Shown one piece after another: positions 1-7,846 of a stretch of 10,843 nucleotides of DNA. The DNA lies in the NCBI GenBank assembly GCA_900771345.1, contig CAAGNQ010000057.1:1-10843 (forward strand). Direction: 5' to 3'. The translations under genes were made by a program, and so were the position numbers. The notes under the pieces were generated by a model. That model was not told the origin of the DNA. It did no database searches and was given only the letters and a program-made list of their open reading frames with translations. Positions within the stretch are counted from its first letter, which is position 1; each line of letters opens with the position of its first letter. The stretch is from Clostridia bacterium (GTDB lineage: Bacteria; Bacillota; Clostridia; Christensenellales; Borkfalkiaceae).

Positions 1-354
1 GAAATAGGTTATAGTGAAGAACCTTTTTGGGCGGCGGATGACTGTGTTTATATAGATTGTTCAAATAGTCTTTTGGTTGACAGATACTTATATTTTCTTT
101 TGCTTTCTAATAAAGAAAAGTTGTCTAGACTTGTAAGAAGGGCAAGCATTCCTAGATTATCTAGGGAGTCAATAGAGAATTTAATAATTTGTATTCCTGA
201 TATAGAAAGACAAACAAAGGTTGTAGAGATATTAAATAAATTCGATAGAATTATAAATGATATTTCAGACGGACTTCCTGCTGAAATAGAAGCAAGACAA
301 AAACAATACGAATATTACAGAGATAAATTATTAACTTTTAAGGAAATTAGTTAA
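1..354 (+). CDS. hsdS: Type I restriction-modification specificity subunit HsdS, C-terminal fragment
   Basis: The reading frame is open from the first base to TAA at 352-354, giving the last 117 residues of a protein that begins outside the window. Visible residues 50-66 (IPRLSRESIENLIICIP) match the end of a target recognition domain where it returns to the conserved region. Residues 71-85 (QTKVVEILNKFDRII) and 91-113 (from GLPAEIEARQ to RDKLLTF) are the typical HsdS conserved coiled-coil helix with its usual ending. In this family HsdS holds two target recognition domains that choose the DNA site, and it assembles with two HsdM and two HsdR subunits. The nearby hsdR confirms the system. The DNA target cannot be inferred because most of the recognition domains are missing. 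An internal TTG at 73 is not a start. Confidence 0.93.
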   Translation, partial: EIGYSEEPFWAADDCVYIDCSNSLLVDRYLYFLLLSNKEKLSRLVRRASIPRLSRESIENLIICIPDIERQTKVVEILNKFDRIINDISDGLPAEIEARQKQYEYYRDKLLTFKEIS

Positions 355-738
355 ATGATAGAAGTTTTAACTTTTGCAATCGGTAAACCAGATTATGATA
401 AGGAATATATGATTTCTTATGATGGTGAAATATGTTACGCAGAAATATTAGATACTAGCGATAACTTATCAACTAAAAAGATAAAGGCAGAAGATTTTGA
501 AAAGAAAATTCTTCCATTTGAGCAAATTGGTATTTATAAATGGCGTAAAGATTATTACGTAGAACCTAAAGATTTTAAGGACAACGATATATCTTGGGTG
601 CTTCAATATCAAGAAGTGGGTAAACGTTGCAGAAGTATATCTGGTTATGGGAAATTTCCAGATGGTTGGGAAGAATTCTTAAAAGCAATCAATAATGTTT
701 TTCCGTCATTCAAATATAAAGAATACATAAAAGGTTAA
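355..738 (+). CDS. Unknown 127-residue protein within the type I R-M operon
   Basis: The ATG follows the hsdS stop codon with no gap, and an AAGGA ribosome binding site at 340-344 lies inside the end of hsdS, so the two are translationally linked. The product is a small soluble protein without a signal peptide or membrane segment. Its C-terminal third has the most distinctive pattern: W81, then RCRSISGYGKFPDGWEEF at residues 91-108. I have an impression that this 'SGY-x-x-[FY]P-x-x-W/F-x-EF' ending occurs in other small uncharacterised bacterial proteins, but I cannot assign a family. No catalytic motif is visible. Its place between hsdS and a DUF4268 gene suggests a role with the restriction complex, for example as an adaptor, inhibitor or stabiliser, but this is only inference from position. 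Confidence 0.85.
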   Translation: MIEVLTFAIGKPDYDKEYMISYDGEICYAEILDTSDNLSTKKIKAEDFEKKILPFEQIGIYKWRKDYYVEPKDFKDNDISWVLQYQEVGKRCRSISGYGKFPDGWEEFLKAINNVFPSFKYKEYIKG

Positions 739-747
739 GGTGAGATT

Positions 748-1683
748 ATGCAAATGAAGTTAGGTAAGTTTAAGGAATTAGACGTAAGAAAAGTTTGGGC
801 ACACGAACAATATGATTTTTCAAAGTGGCTTGCGTTAGAAGAAAATATTAAAGAGTTAGGCGAAACGCTTAATCTTTCTTTAACAGACGTTGAAACTGAA
901 AAGTTTGTAGGGGCTTATCGCTGTGATATTTTATGTAAAGATGAGTTGTCTGGTAAAACAGTTTTAATAGAAAATCAATTAGAGCCTACTAATCACGACC
1001 ATTTAGGCAAGATTATTACATACGCATCAGGTCTTGATGCTGCCGTTGTTGTTTGGATAGTGTCTTCCGTTAGAGAAGAACATTCAAGTGCAATAGAGTG
1101 GCTTAATAAAAATACTACGGATAATCTTTCCTTCTTTTTAATTGAAGTTCACGCTTATACGATAGGCGATTCCTTGCCTGCACCTATGTTTAAGATAATT
1201 CAACAACCAAATGATTTTGCTAAACGTGCTAAAGTATTTTCGCAAGGTGGCGCAGATATGAGTGAAGCACAAGTAAATCGTTTAGAGTTTTGGAATAGGT
1301 TTAATGAAGTTGTGGATAATTGTGGTAAACCTTTTAATAAGAGAAAACCAAGCACAGACCATTGGTATTCTATTGCAGTAGGTTCTTCGCAATGTCATAT
1401 TTCTATTGACCTAGTTAATAAGGAACACAAAATTCGTGTAAGTCTTTGGATACCAGATAATAAAGAGTTATTTGATACGTTATTAGAAAATAAGGATGAA
1501 ATAGAGGCAAAGGCAGGTATTTCTTTAAGATGGAATAGATTAGATGATAAAAAAGCATCTTTAATTGCTGTGGATATTAAAGGACTTAATTTTAATGATA
1601 AATCTAACTATGATGACTTAATGAGAAAGTCTATTGATTACGTTGTTAGATTAAGAACAGCATTTACACCATTTATAAAGTAA
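748..1683 (+). CDS. DUF4268-type protein with PD-(D/E)XK-like nuclease core
   Basis: The protein has 311 residues in two parts. Residues about 55-135 resemble a PD-(D/E)XK nuclease core: a strand with D60 (YRCDIL), then E75-N-Q77 (VLIENQ), then a helix (HLGKIITYASGL). Q replaces the usual K of the E-x-K motif, a variant known in active members of this superfamily. Residues about 175-310 (from QVNRLEFWNRF to RLRTAFTPF) match the DUF4268 domain pattern. Proteins of this type are soluble and often lie near restriction and other defence genes; their biochemical role is not established to my knowledge. The start at 748 has AAGGTGAG at 737-744; the in-frame ATG at 754 is less well spaced. The gaps to its neighbours are 9 and 10 bases, so it belongs to the hsd operon. 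It could be an accessory nuclease or a DNA-end-binding partner of HsdR. Confidence 0.85.
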   Translation: MQMKLGKFKELDVRKVWAHEQYDFSKWLALEENIKELGETLNLSLTDVETEKFVGAYRCDILCKDELSGKTVLIENQLEPTNHDHLGKIITYASGLDAAVVVWIVSSVREEHSSAIEWLNKNTTDNLSFFLIEVHAYTIGDSLPAPMFKIIQQPNDFAKRAKVFSQGGADMSEAQVNRLEFWNRFNEVVDNCGKPFNKRKPSTDHWYSIAVGSSQCHISIDLVNKEHKIRVSLWIPDNKELFDTLLENKDEIEAKAGISLRWNRLDDKKASLIAVDIKGLNFNDKSNYDDLMRKSIDYVVRLRTAFTPFIK

Positions 1684-1693
1684 GGGAGAATAT

Positions 1694-4600
1694 ATGGCAT
1701 TTTTTAATATAGTGGCACAATCAAGCGAAAGCACGGTTGTAACTGAATATAAGTCTTCAAGTGTTCGTTCTGAAGCGTATCAAAGCGAAGCTGATTTAGA
1801 ACGTGAGTTTATAAAACTTTTAGGCGAACAAAAGTATGAATATATAACAATACATTCGGAAGAAGATTTAATAAAGAACCTTCGTAAAAAGTTAGAAGAA
1901 CTTAATAAATATGAATTTTCTGATGACGAATGGAATCGCTTTTTTACGGAATGTATAGCAAATACTAATGACGGTATTGTTGAAAAGACTAGAAAAATTC
2001 AAGAAGATAATGTTCAAAACCTTAAGACTGACGCAGGTTTTACAAAGAATATAACACTTATTGATAAAACAGATATTCATAACAATAAGTTGCAAGTTAT
2101 AAATCAATATGAAGCATCAGGCAACCACGACAACCGTTACGACGTAACGATATTGGTTAATGGTTTACCTTTAGTGCATATTGAATTAAAAAGACGTGGC
2201 GTTAATATTAAGGAAGCATTCAACCAAATTGACCGTTATCAAAGAGATAGTTTTTGGGCTTCTTGTGGGTTATATGAATATGTTCAAATATTCGTTATTT
2301 CTAACGGAACTAATACAAAGTATTATTCTAATTCAACAAGATTTAATCATATAAAAGATAGCACTAGCGGACAAGCAAAGAAGAAAGAAAAGACAAGTAA
2401 TAGTTTTGAGTTTACTTCGTTCTGGGCAGACGGTAAAAATAGAATTATTCCTGACCTTGTTGACTTCACTAAAACTTTCTTTGCAAAACACACGTTGCTT
2501 TCTATATTGACAAAATATTGCGTATTCACGTCAGAGAATATGCTTCTTGTAATGCGTCCTTATCAAATTGTTGCAACTGAAAGGATACTTAATCGTATAG
2601 AGATTGCAAACAATTATAAAAAGTATGGTTCTATTGAGGGCGGCGGTTATATTTGGCACACAACGGGTTCTGGTAAAACTTTAACTTCGTTTAAGACTGC
2701 ACAGATTGCTTCAAAATTGAAATATATTGATAAAGTTTTATTTGTTGTTGATAGAAAAGACCTTGATTATCAAACAATGAAAGAGTATGACCGTTTTGAA
2801 AAGGGTGCTGCTAATAGCAATACTTCTACGGCCATACTTAAAAAGCAATTAGAAAAATCAGAGTGTAAAATAATAATTACAACTATTCAAAAACTTTCTA
2901 CTTTTATCGGTAAAAATAAAGGGCACGAAGTGTTTGATAAAAGGGTTGTTATTATATTTGATGAATGCCACCGTTCACAATTTGGTGATATGCACGTTGC
3001 CATCACTAAATCGTTTAAGAAATATCATTTATTTGGGTTTACGGGAACGCCTATTTTTGCAGTTAATGCAGGGTCTAATGGAAAGTTCCATTTGAGAACG
3101 ACAGAGCAGGCTTTTGGTGATAAATTACATACTTACACTATAGTTGATGCTATAAATGATAAGAACGTGTTGCCGTTCCGTGTTGATTATATTAAGACTA
3201 TTGATAAAGAACCTGATATTGATGATGAAAAGGTTTGGGATATTGATAGAGATGCTGTTTGGAATGCACCTGAAAGAATTAAAAAAGTTGTAACGTATAT
3301 ATTAGATAATTTTAATAGAAAAACTTATCGCAATATTCAAAGTTATTCGTATAATAGTTTATTAAATATACAAGAAGTTGCAACGGCTAAAGACAAGAGT
3401 AAAGTAGAAGAAATTAAACAAAAGTTAAGACTTTCGGGCTTTAACTCTATATTCTGCGTTTCTTCGGTTGAGGCTGCTAAACTCTACTATAATGAGTTTA
3501 AGAAACAAATGGCAGAAAACCCAAGTAAGAAGTTAAAGATAGCAACTATTTATAGTTATGGTGCAAACGAAGCAGAGCAAGACGGTATTTTAGATGAAGA
3601 AAATTCAGAAGATACTACACATTTAGATTCTACTGCTCGTGATTTCTTGGATGGAGCAATTAAAGATTATAATGAAACATTTGGAACAAGTTACGATACG
3701 TCAAGTGATAAATTCCAAAACTACTACAAAGATGTTTCACTTCGTATGAAGAATAGACATATAGACATTCTTATAGTCGTTAATATGTTCTTAACAGGGT
3801 TTGACGCAACTACATTAAATACTTTATGGGTTGATAAGAACTTAAAAGCACATGGTTTAATTCAAGCATATTCGAGAACTAATCGTATCCTAAATTCAAT
3901 TAAAACGTTTGGTAATATAGTATGTTTTAGAAATTTACAAAAGAGAACAGATGACGCCATTGCTCTTTTTGGCGATAGAGAAGCTGGTGGCATAGTTTTA
4001 ATGAAAGGCTATAAAGACTATTATTATGGCTATACCGATAAGGAAGGTAAACTTAAACCGGGTTATATTTTATTAGTTCAAGATTTAGAAGAAAAGTTCC
4101 CGTTGTCTGAACCTAATATTTTAGGTGAAAAGGCAAAAAAAGAATTTATATCTTTATTCGGCGCTGTTCTTCGTATGCGTAACCTATTATCTTCATTTGA
4201 TGAATTTGCAGGTAATGAAATACTTTCTGATAGGGATATGCAAGACTATACAGGAAGATATATTGATTTAAGAGATGAGTTTGTTAAAGGTAGTAAAGAT
4301 AAGGAAAATATCAATGACGATATAGTTTTTGAAGTTGAACTTATTAAGCAAATAGAAATCAATATTGATTATATTTTATTACTTGTTAAGAAATATCACG
4401 ATAGTCATAAAGAAGACAAAGAAGTTCTTATTTCTATTCAAAAAGCGATTGATTCAAGTTTTGAACTTCGCAGCAAAAAGCAACTTATAGAAACCTTTAT
4501 TGAAGGGATAAACGACGTTGACGACGTTATGATTGAGTGGAGAACATATGTTGCTGAAGAAAAGGAACGTCAACTTGCTGAAATTATAGAAGAAGAAAAA

Positions 4601-4792
4601 TTAAAGCCTGAAGAAACTAGACAATTTGTTGAATATTCATTTAGAGATGGTTCTATGAAAACCACCGGAACGGATATTGACAAAATATTACCACCTGTAT
4701 CACGCTTTGGTGGTGGTAGAGAAAAGAAAAAAGCAACTGTAATACAACGTTTGCTTGGGTTCTTTGAAAGGTTCTTTGGTTTAGGTAATTAA
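1694..4792 (+). CDS. hsdR: Type I restriction enzyme endonuclease/translocase subunit HsdR
   Basis: This complete protein of 1032 residues has the normal length for HsdR. The N-terminal nuclease domain shows D150 (RYDVTIL), the E164-L-K166 motif (HIELKRRG), and then Q178 and Y182 (FNQIDRY), the QxxxY extension typical of type I enzymes. The superfamily 2 motor follows: Walker A TTGSGKT at 323-329, Walker B DECH at 423-426, TGTP at 450-453, MFLTGFDA at 698-705 and the arginine-finger region QAYSRTNRI at 724-732. The remaining 300 residues, mostly helical, would dock on the HsdM/HsdS core. HsdR pumps DNA towards the bound methyltransferase using ATP and cuts when translocation stalls. All key residues are present and there is no frameshift, so the enzyme should be active if HsdM is intact. 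AAGGGAG at 1682-1688 is the ribosome binding site. Confidence 0.97.
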   Translation: MAFFNIVAQSSESTVVTEYKSSSVRSEAYQSEADLEREFIKLLGEQKYEYITIHSEEDLIKNLRKKLEELNKYEFSDDEWNRFFTECIANTNDGIVEKTRKIQEDNVQNLKTDAGFTKNITLIDKTDIHNNKLQVINQYEASGNHDNRYDVTILVNGLPLVHIELKRRGVNIKEAFNQIDRYQRDSFWASCGLYEYVQIFVISNGTNTKYYSNSTRFNHIKDSTSGQAKKKEKTSNSFEFTSFWADGKNRIIPDLVDFTKTFFAKHTLLSILTKYCVFTSENMLLVMRPYQIVATERILNRIEIANNYKKYGSIEGGGYIWHTTGSGKTLTSFKTAQIASKLKYIDKVLFVVDRKDLDYQTMKEYDRFEKGAANSNTSTAILKKQLEKSECKIIITTIQKLSTFIGKNKGHEVFDKRVVIIFDECHRSQFGDMHVAITKSFKKYHLFGFTGTPIFAVNAGSNGKFHLRTTEQAFGDKLHTYTIVDAINDKNVLPFRVDYIKTIDKEPDIDDEKVWDIDRDAVWNAPERIKKVVTYILDNFNRKTYRNIQSYSYNSLLNIQEVATAKDKSKVEEIKQKLRLSGFNSIFCVSSVEAAKLYYNEFKKQMAENPSKKLKIATIYSYGANEAEQDGILDEENSEDTTHLDSTARDFLDGAIKDYNETFGTSYDTSSDKFQNYYKDVSLRMKNRHIDILIVVNMFLTGFDATTLNTLWVDKNLKAHGLIQAYSRTNRILNSIKTFGNIVCFRNLQKRTDDAIALFGDREAGGIVLMKGYKDYYYGYTDKEGKLKPGYILLVQDLEEKFPLSEPNILGEKAKKEFISLFGAVLRMRNLLSSFDEFAGNEILSDRDMQDYTGRYIDLRDEFVKGSKDKENINDDIVFEVELIKQIEINIDYILLLVKKYHDSHKEDKEVLISIQKAIDSSFELRSKKQLIETFIEGINDVDDVMIEWRTYVAEEKERQLAEIIEEEKLKPEETRQFVEYSFRDGSMKTTGTDIDKILPPVSRFGGGREKKKATVIQRLLGFFERFFGLGN

Positions 4793-4803
4793 AGGGGTTA
4801 TTT

Positions 4804-5790
4804 ATGAGAATTTCTTATACAGTAACGACAAATTCTTGTCCGTCTTGTGGGCACGTTTTTTCTCGGTCTAATAGTTTGTGGTTGTATCTTGTAGTGTTAA
4901 TGTTGTTTCCGATCTCGTTGCCAACATTACTTGCTTTTAATATCTTATGTGACCGTGTTTTTTTATCGCCTGACATTCCTTCTATTGGTAATCCTGTGAA
5001 AACTTGTCCGAAATGCGGTTTGCAAGTAAAAAGCGGTAAAATAGAGAAAGAAAACTTATCAAAGGAACAATTATTAAATCATAGTTTCAAATGGTTGTTT
5101 AGAATTTCATATTTTTTAGGCGGGGTTGCTATTCTATTTTTACTCGGTTTTGTTCTTGGTTTATTTGACTATGATAATACGGTTTTATATTGTTTATATA
5201 TTTCGCTAGGTTCTATTTTTATAGTGTTTATTATTGCTTTAACATATAGAAAAAAGTTAAGTTTAATTAGGAATGAGAGTAAACAAGTTAATAATGAAAA
5301 ACAAAACTCTGCTTTATCGTTATCGGATATTAACCCTATTGAAATAGCAAAGATAACAGATGAAATCGAAGCAAATAAGCGTAATAAAAGAGATGCGTTT
5401 TATCAACATCTTGTTCTAATTGTTAGAGATTTTGCAATGCAAAACGGTTATCGTGATAAGTATGCCGAAGTAGAACTTGAAATAGGTTCGCACATTCGTT
5501 CACATTTAAGAATATACGAAGGTATGTTTGGTGCTTTTTATGATACTAGTGATGATAAATTTGAGGGAATAGTTTTTACGTTAGAAGAATATGCCTTTGC
5601 CATTGGGATATATTATCTTTTTGAATTAGATAAAATATTTTCGACAATTAGAACGGGAGATATTCTTGGTATAATTAACGAATTTGTACCAGAGCAATTT
5701 AATGTTCAATTATCTCTTTTTGATAATCCGAATGTTGAGATAATTAGTAAAGAAAAACTTATAGATATTGTAAAAGAACGTTTTAACTAA
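4804..5790 (+). CDS. Zinc-ribbon membrane protein, unknown function, in R-M operon
   Basis: The product has 328 residues. C12-x-x-C15 (CPSCG) and C68-x-x-C71 (CPKCG) are two zinc knuckles that probably complete one zinc ribbon. A hydrophobic segment at about 25-47 lies between them, so the ribbon seems split by a membrane-associated insert. Two further transmembrane helices follow at about 97-121 and 127-147. The remaining 180 residues are soluble and mainly helical, with a charged stretch at 183-200 (EIAKITDEIEANKRNKRD), and have no motif I recognise. The gene starts 11 bases after hsdR with AAAGGGG at 4791-4797 and is therefore part of the operon. It is not a standard component of type I systems. 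It may tether something at the membrane or add a separate effector. The membrane topology is inferred from hydrophobicity only. Confidence 0.88.
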   Translation: MRISYTVTTNSCPSCGHVFSRSNSLWLYLVVLMLFPISLPTLLAFNILCDRVFLSPDIPSIGNPVKTCPKCGLQVKSGKIEKENLSKEQLLNHSFKWLFRISYFLGGVAILFLLGFVLGLFDYDNTVLYCLYISLGSIFIVFIIALTYRKKLSLIRNESKQVNNEKQNSALSLSDINPIEIAKITDEIEANKRNKRDAFYQHLVLIVRDFAMQNGYRDKYAEVELEIGSHIRSHLRIYEGMFGAFYDTSDDKFEGIVFTLEEYAFAIGIYYLFELDKIFSTIRTGDILGIINEFVPEQFNVQLSLFDNPNVEIISKEKLIDIVKERFN

Positions 5791-5802
5791 AGGAGAATAA
5801 TT

Positions 5803-6309
5803 ATGGGATTTTTTAGCAATTTATTTAAGAAAAAGGAAAAAGAACCTGATATAATGAAAATATTGGCTGAAAGCAAGAAAAGAACTGAATCGTCGGTTAA
5901 TTATCAATTTTGTTTTGCGGCATTGAAACCTTTATTTTTTAGTGAAAAGACTAAAATTAGTGAAATTTACGGTGATGAAGAAGCAGTTCGAAATTTATGT
6001 TTAAGGGCGTTATTGTTCTTAAAAGAAGTTGAAAAAATGGATATACCAGTAGAGTTTACAAAAATGCCTATTTATTTTAAGCAAACTGAAAACAGAAAGT
6101 CTATTGTTATAGAAGTTCCTAATGCAAAACATGAATGTGAATGTAATTTTGTTGCCCTAGTAGAAAACAATGATGGCTATAAAACATATTATACAAATGA
6201 ATATTATTCGGGAGAGAAACAATTTGGTCTTTGTATGATTACTCCGACAATGCGTATGTCATTAAAGGCACGTCCACAGACATTAGAAGAATTTATGTCA
6301 TCTTTCTAA
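5803..6309 (+). CDS. Unknown 168-residue protein, last gene of the R-M operon
   Basis: It begins 12 bases after the zinc-ribbon gene with a good AAGGAG at 5790-5795. The N-terminus MGFFSNLFKKKEKE is short, hydrophobic and then lysine-rich, as in proteins that touch the membrane through an amphipathic helix. It has no full transmembrane segment or signal peptide. The rest looks like a mixed alpha/beta domain with a cysteine pair C112/C114 (ECECNF) and a C-terminal strand-rich part. I do not recognise a family. Neighbouring a membrane protein, it may be its cytoplasmic partner; this is inference. No clear terminator follows, so transcription might partly continue into the next genes. Confidence 0.85.
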   Translation: MGFFSNLFKKKEKEPDIMKILAESKKRTESSVNYQFCFAALKPLFFSEKTKISEIYGDEEAVRNLCLRALLFLKEVEKMDIPVEFTKMPIYFKQTENRKSIVIEVPNAKHECECNFVALVENNDGYKTYYTNEYYSGEKQFGLCMITPTMRMSLKARPQTLEEFMSSF

Positions 6310-6335
6310 TTATTTTAATACGACAAAAACTGTCC

Positions 6336-6364
6336 TACACAAATAAATTTTGTTGTTTTATAAT
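6336..6364 (+). promoter_or_regulatory. Predicted promoter of the 396-residue/HTH gene pair
   Basis: A perfect TATAAT lies at 6359-6364, with TACACA (4 of 6 matches to TTGACA) at 6336-6341 and an ideal 17-base spacer. A small inverted repeat, ACAAA-N5-TTTGT (6339-6353), overlaps the -35 end and spacer, and GACA-N5-TGTC lies just upstream (6322-6334). Either could be a binding site for the HTH protein encoded by the same unit, but they are short and AT-rich. The promoter separates this pair from the R-M operon. Confidence 0.6.
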
Positions 6365-6394
6365 GAGGGTAGAAAAGCAAAGGAGGTCTTAAAA

Positions 6395-7585
6395 ATGATT
6401 AAGACAAAAAAACAAATAACTGAATATATTAAGAAATTTTGCAAAACATACTCTCTTGATTACACAGCATATTTTTGTCAATATGATGAAGAAGATGTAT
6501 TCTGTTTTAATAGAAAGACAGCACCTATTTTTGGCGAAGATTCTATTGAATCTAAACTTCCACAATTAAGTGAATTGTTTGGCTTGACTTATGATGAAAT
6601 TATTTCTTGTAGTGAAGAAGGGTTAAATAAGTGGAAAAACAAATATTCTTTCTTTACATATTTGCCTGCATTTTTTATGGCGCAAAAGAAAAGTGAATAT
6701 AGCGAAAAGTTTGAAGAAGAATGGTTGATTCAAGCAATTTTTAAGAATAGTAATGAATGGAGGTTTACTCCACGTTATGATATTAAGGACATAAAAGAAA
6801 GAGCATTAAAAAAACTTAAAGAATTAAATGACGTGATGCCCGGAACATATCATAAAGGGGCTACCGTTAATGATTTTAGGATGGAAACGGAGCATTTATG
6901 TTCTTTCCCTAAAATTGGAGAAATGATTTATTCTTTATTAGGGATGTTAAATAAAGCAAAAGAACTTTTCTTTAAAGCTACGAAAGAAGAACTTTCTAAC
7001 AGTGAAGAATTAGAATATAATTTTTTGGTAACCGTTTTTGGGATAAAAGATGTTGCCTCGCCTCATTATTTATATTATAAAAATGTTGTTCTTCTTAGAG
7101 ATGTATATAAACAGGAAGGATATTCAAATTTTTATTCTTATGTTAAGTTAGTGGCGTTTAGGAATTTATGCCCTTGGAGAGCAAAAGAATTTGTTAATGA
7201 TATTGAACTTGTTCAAGCATATATAAATGAATATAATGTATGTTATCGTGATTTTGTAGATTTTGCTAAAAGAATAGGTAGATTTGATTGTTCGTTTATA
7301 TGGTCTGATGAGCCTTTTGTAAAAGATGAATTTTCACCTGAAGGAATATTCCCTGACTTACAACAAAGAACAAATATATACGTAGATAAATCATTAGAAG
7401 AAATGCGTGGGGATGATGAATATATTGAAAGATATATTCGTTTAGTTGGCTCTCCAAAACAAGGGGGGATATCATTACCTAAAAGAGAATTGCCATTGTT
7501 CCATTATATCTATGATTATCGAAAAGGCGATTTTAGACGTGCTTCTAATCATATTTTAGCTTTAGGAGGTAAGAACAATGGCTAA
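6395..7585 (+). CDS. Unknown 396-residue protein paired with an HTH protein
   Basis: The start is the ATG at 6395 with AGGAGG at 6381-6386, preferred over the in-frame TTG at 6350, which lies upstream of the predicted -10 box. The protein is soluble, acidic/aromatic-rich and probably mostly helical; no signal peptide or membrane helix is seen. I do not recognise a family. Residues 56-70 (PQLSELFGLTYDEII) look like the end of an XRE-type helix-turn-helix. R162-x4-H167 (RMETEH) and R381-x4-H386 (RRASNH) both fit the R-x4-6-H spacing of HEPN ribonucleases, but the fold is not demonstrated and such spacing can arise by chance. Its last 8 bases overlap the next gene, an HTH protein, so both are co-expressed. 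A toxin or effector controlled by that partner is a reasonable guess, not a conclusion. Confidence 0.85.
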   Translation: MIKTKKQITEYIKKFCKTYSLDYTAYFCQYDEEDVFCFNRKTAPIFGEDSIESKLPQLSELFGLTYDEIISCSEEGLNKWKNKYSFFTYLPAFFMAQKKSEYSEKFEEEWLIQAIFKNSNEWRFTPRYDIKDIKERALKKLKELNDVMPGTYHKGATVNDFRMETEHLCSFPKIGEMIYSLLGMLNKAKELFFKATKEELSNSEELEYNFLVTVFGIKDVASPHYLYYKNVVLLRDVYKQEGYSNFYSYVKLVAFRNLCPWRAKEFVNDIELVQAYINEYNVCYRDFVDFAKRIGRFDCSFIWSDEPFVKDEFSPEGIFPDLQQRTNIYVDKSLEEMRGDDEYIERYIRLVGSPKQGGISLPKRELPLFHYIYDYRKGDFRRASNHILALGGKNNG

Positions 7586-7790
7586 TCTTACCCCACAATT
7601 AAAAGCAGGTCAAAAATTAAGAGAACTTATTGCAAGGGATTTTGAATCGCAAGAAGATTTTGCTTTTGCATATGGTTGTGACGTTAGAACAGTAAGTAGA
7701 TATGTTAATCAAGGCATAGAAAAAGTTGGTGTTATACAAGATTTAGCCTTATATTTTAATGTGGACTTTATGGCATTTTTTGTTGACTAA
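7578..7790 (+). CDS. Small XRE-type helix-turn-helix DNA-binding protein
   Basis: This 70-residue protein is essentially a single HTH domain. Residues 25-33 (QEDFAFAYG) form helix 2, residues 35-46 (DVRTVSRYVNQG) form the recognition helix, and the closing IQDLALYFNVDFMAFF (53-68) is the usual last helix and tail of XRE domains. No effector or dimerisation domain follows. The ATG at 7578 has AGGAGG at 7564-7569 and overlaps the end of the 396-residue gene by 8 bases, implying translational coupling. It probably represses its own promoter at about 6336-6364 or acts as an antitoxin-like partner. Either role is inferred from the gene pair. Confidence 0.87.
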   Translation: MANLTPQLKAGQKLRELIARDFESQEDFAFAYGCDVRTVSRYVNQGIEKVGVIQDLALYFNVDFMAFFVD

Positions 7791-7793
7791 CAG

Positions 7794-7819
7794 GCTATAC
7801 TTTGTGGTGTTTGTATAGC
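7794..7819 (+). other. Hairpin in the 3' region of the HTH gene
   Basis: GCTATAC (7794-7800) and GTATAGC (7813-7819) form a perfect 7-base-pair stem with a 12-base loop, just 3 bases after the HTH stop codon. It is followed by a T-rich stretch (GTTTGGTTTTT). A tiny TTCC-TTT-GGAA hairpin lies at 7838-7848. This could be a weak first terminator or part of a structured 3' untranslated region. Confidence 0.5.
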
Positions 7820-7846
7820 AGTTTGGTTTTTCATAGCTTCCTTTGG

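Noticed and set aside
1892..2529. Two open frames on the minus strand (1892-2107, 2347-2529)
   Set aside because: They are antisense to hsdR, with its nuclease domain and conserved motifs on the other strand; no ribosome binding sites or family features.
4509..4528. GACGTT repeat within hsdR
   Set aside because: Explained by repeated Asp-Val codons in the coding frame.
5389..5409. R196-x5-H202 in the zinc-ribbon protein as a HEPN motif
   Set aside because: A single short motif with no supporting context; such spacing is common by chance.
6350..6394. TTG at 6350 as start of the 396-residue protein
   Set aside because: It lies upstream of the predicted -10 box and lacks a ribosome binding site; ATG at 6395 has AGGAGG. 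TTG starts at 73, 7943 and 9028 were rejected on similar grounds.
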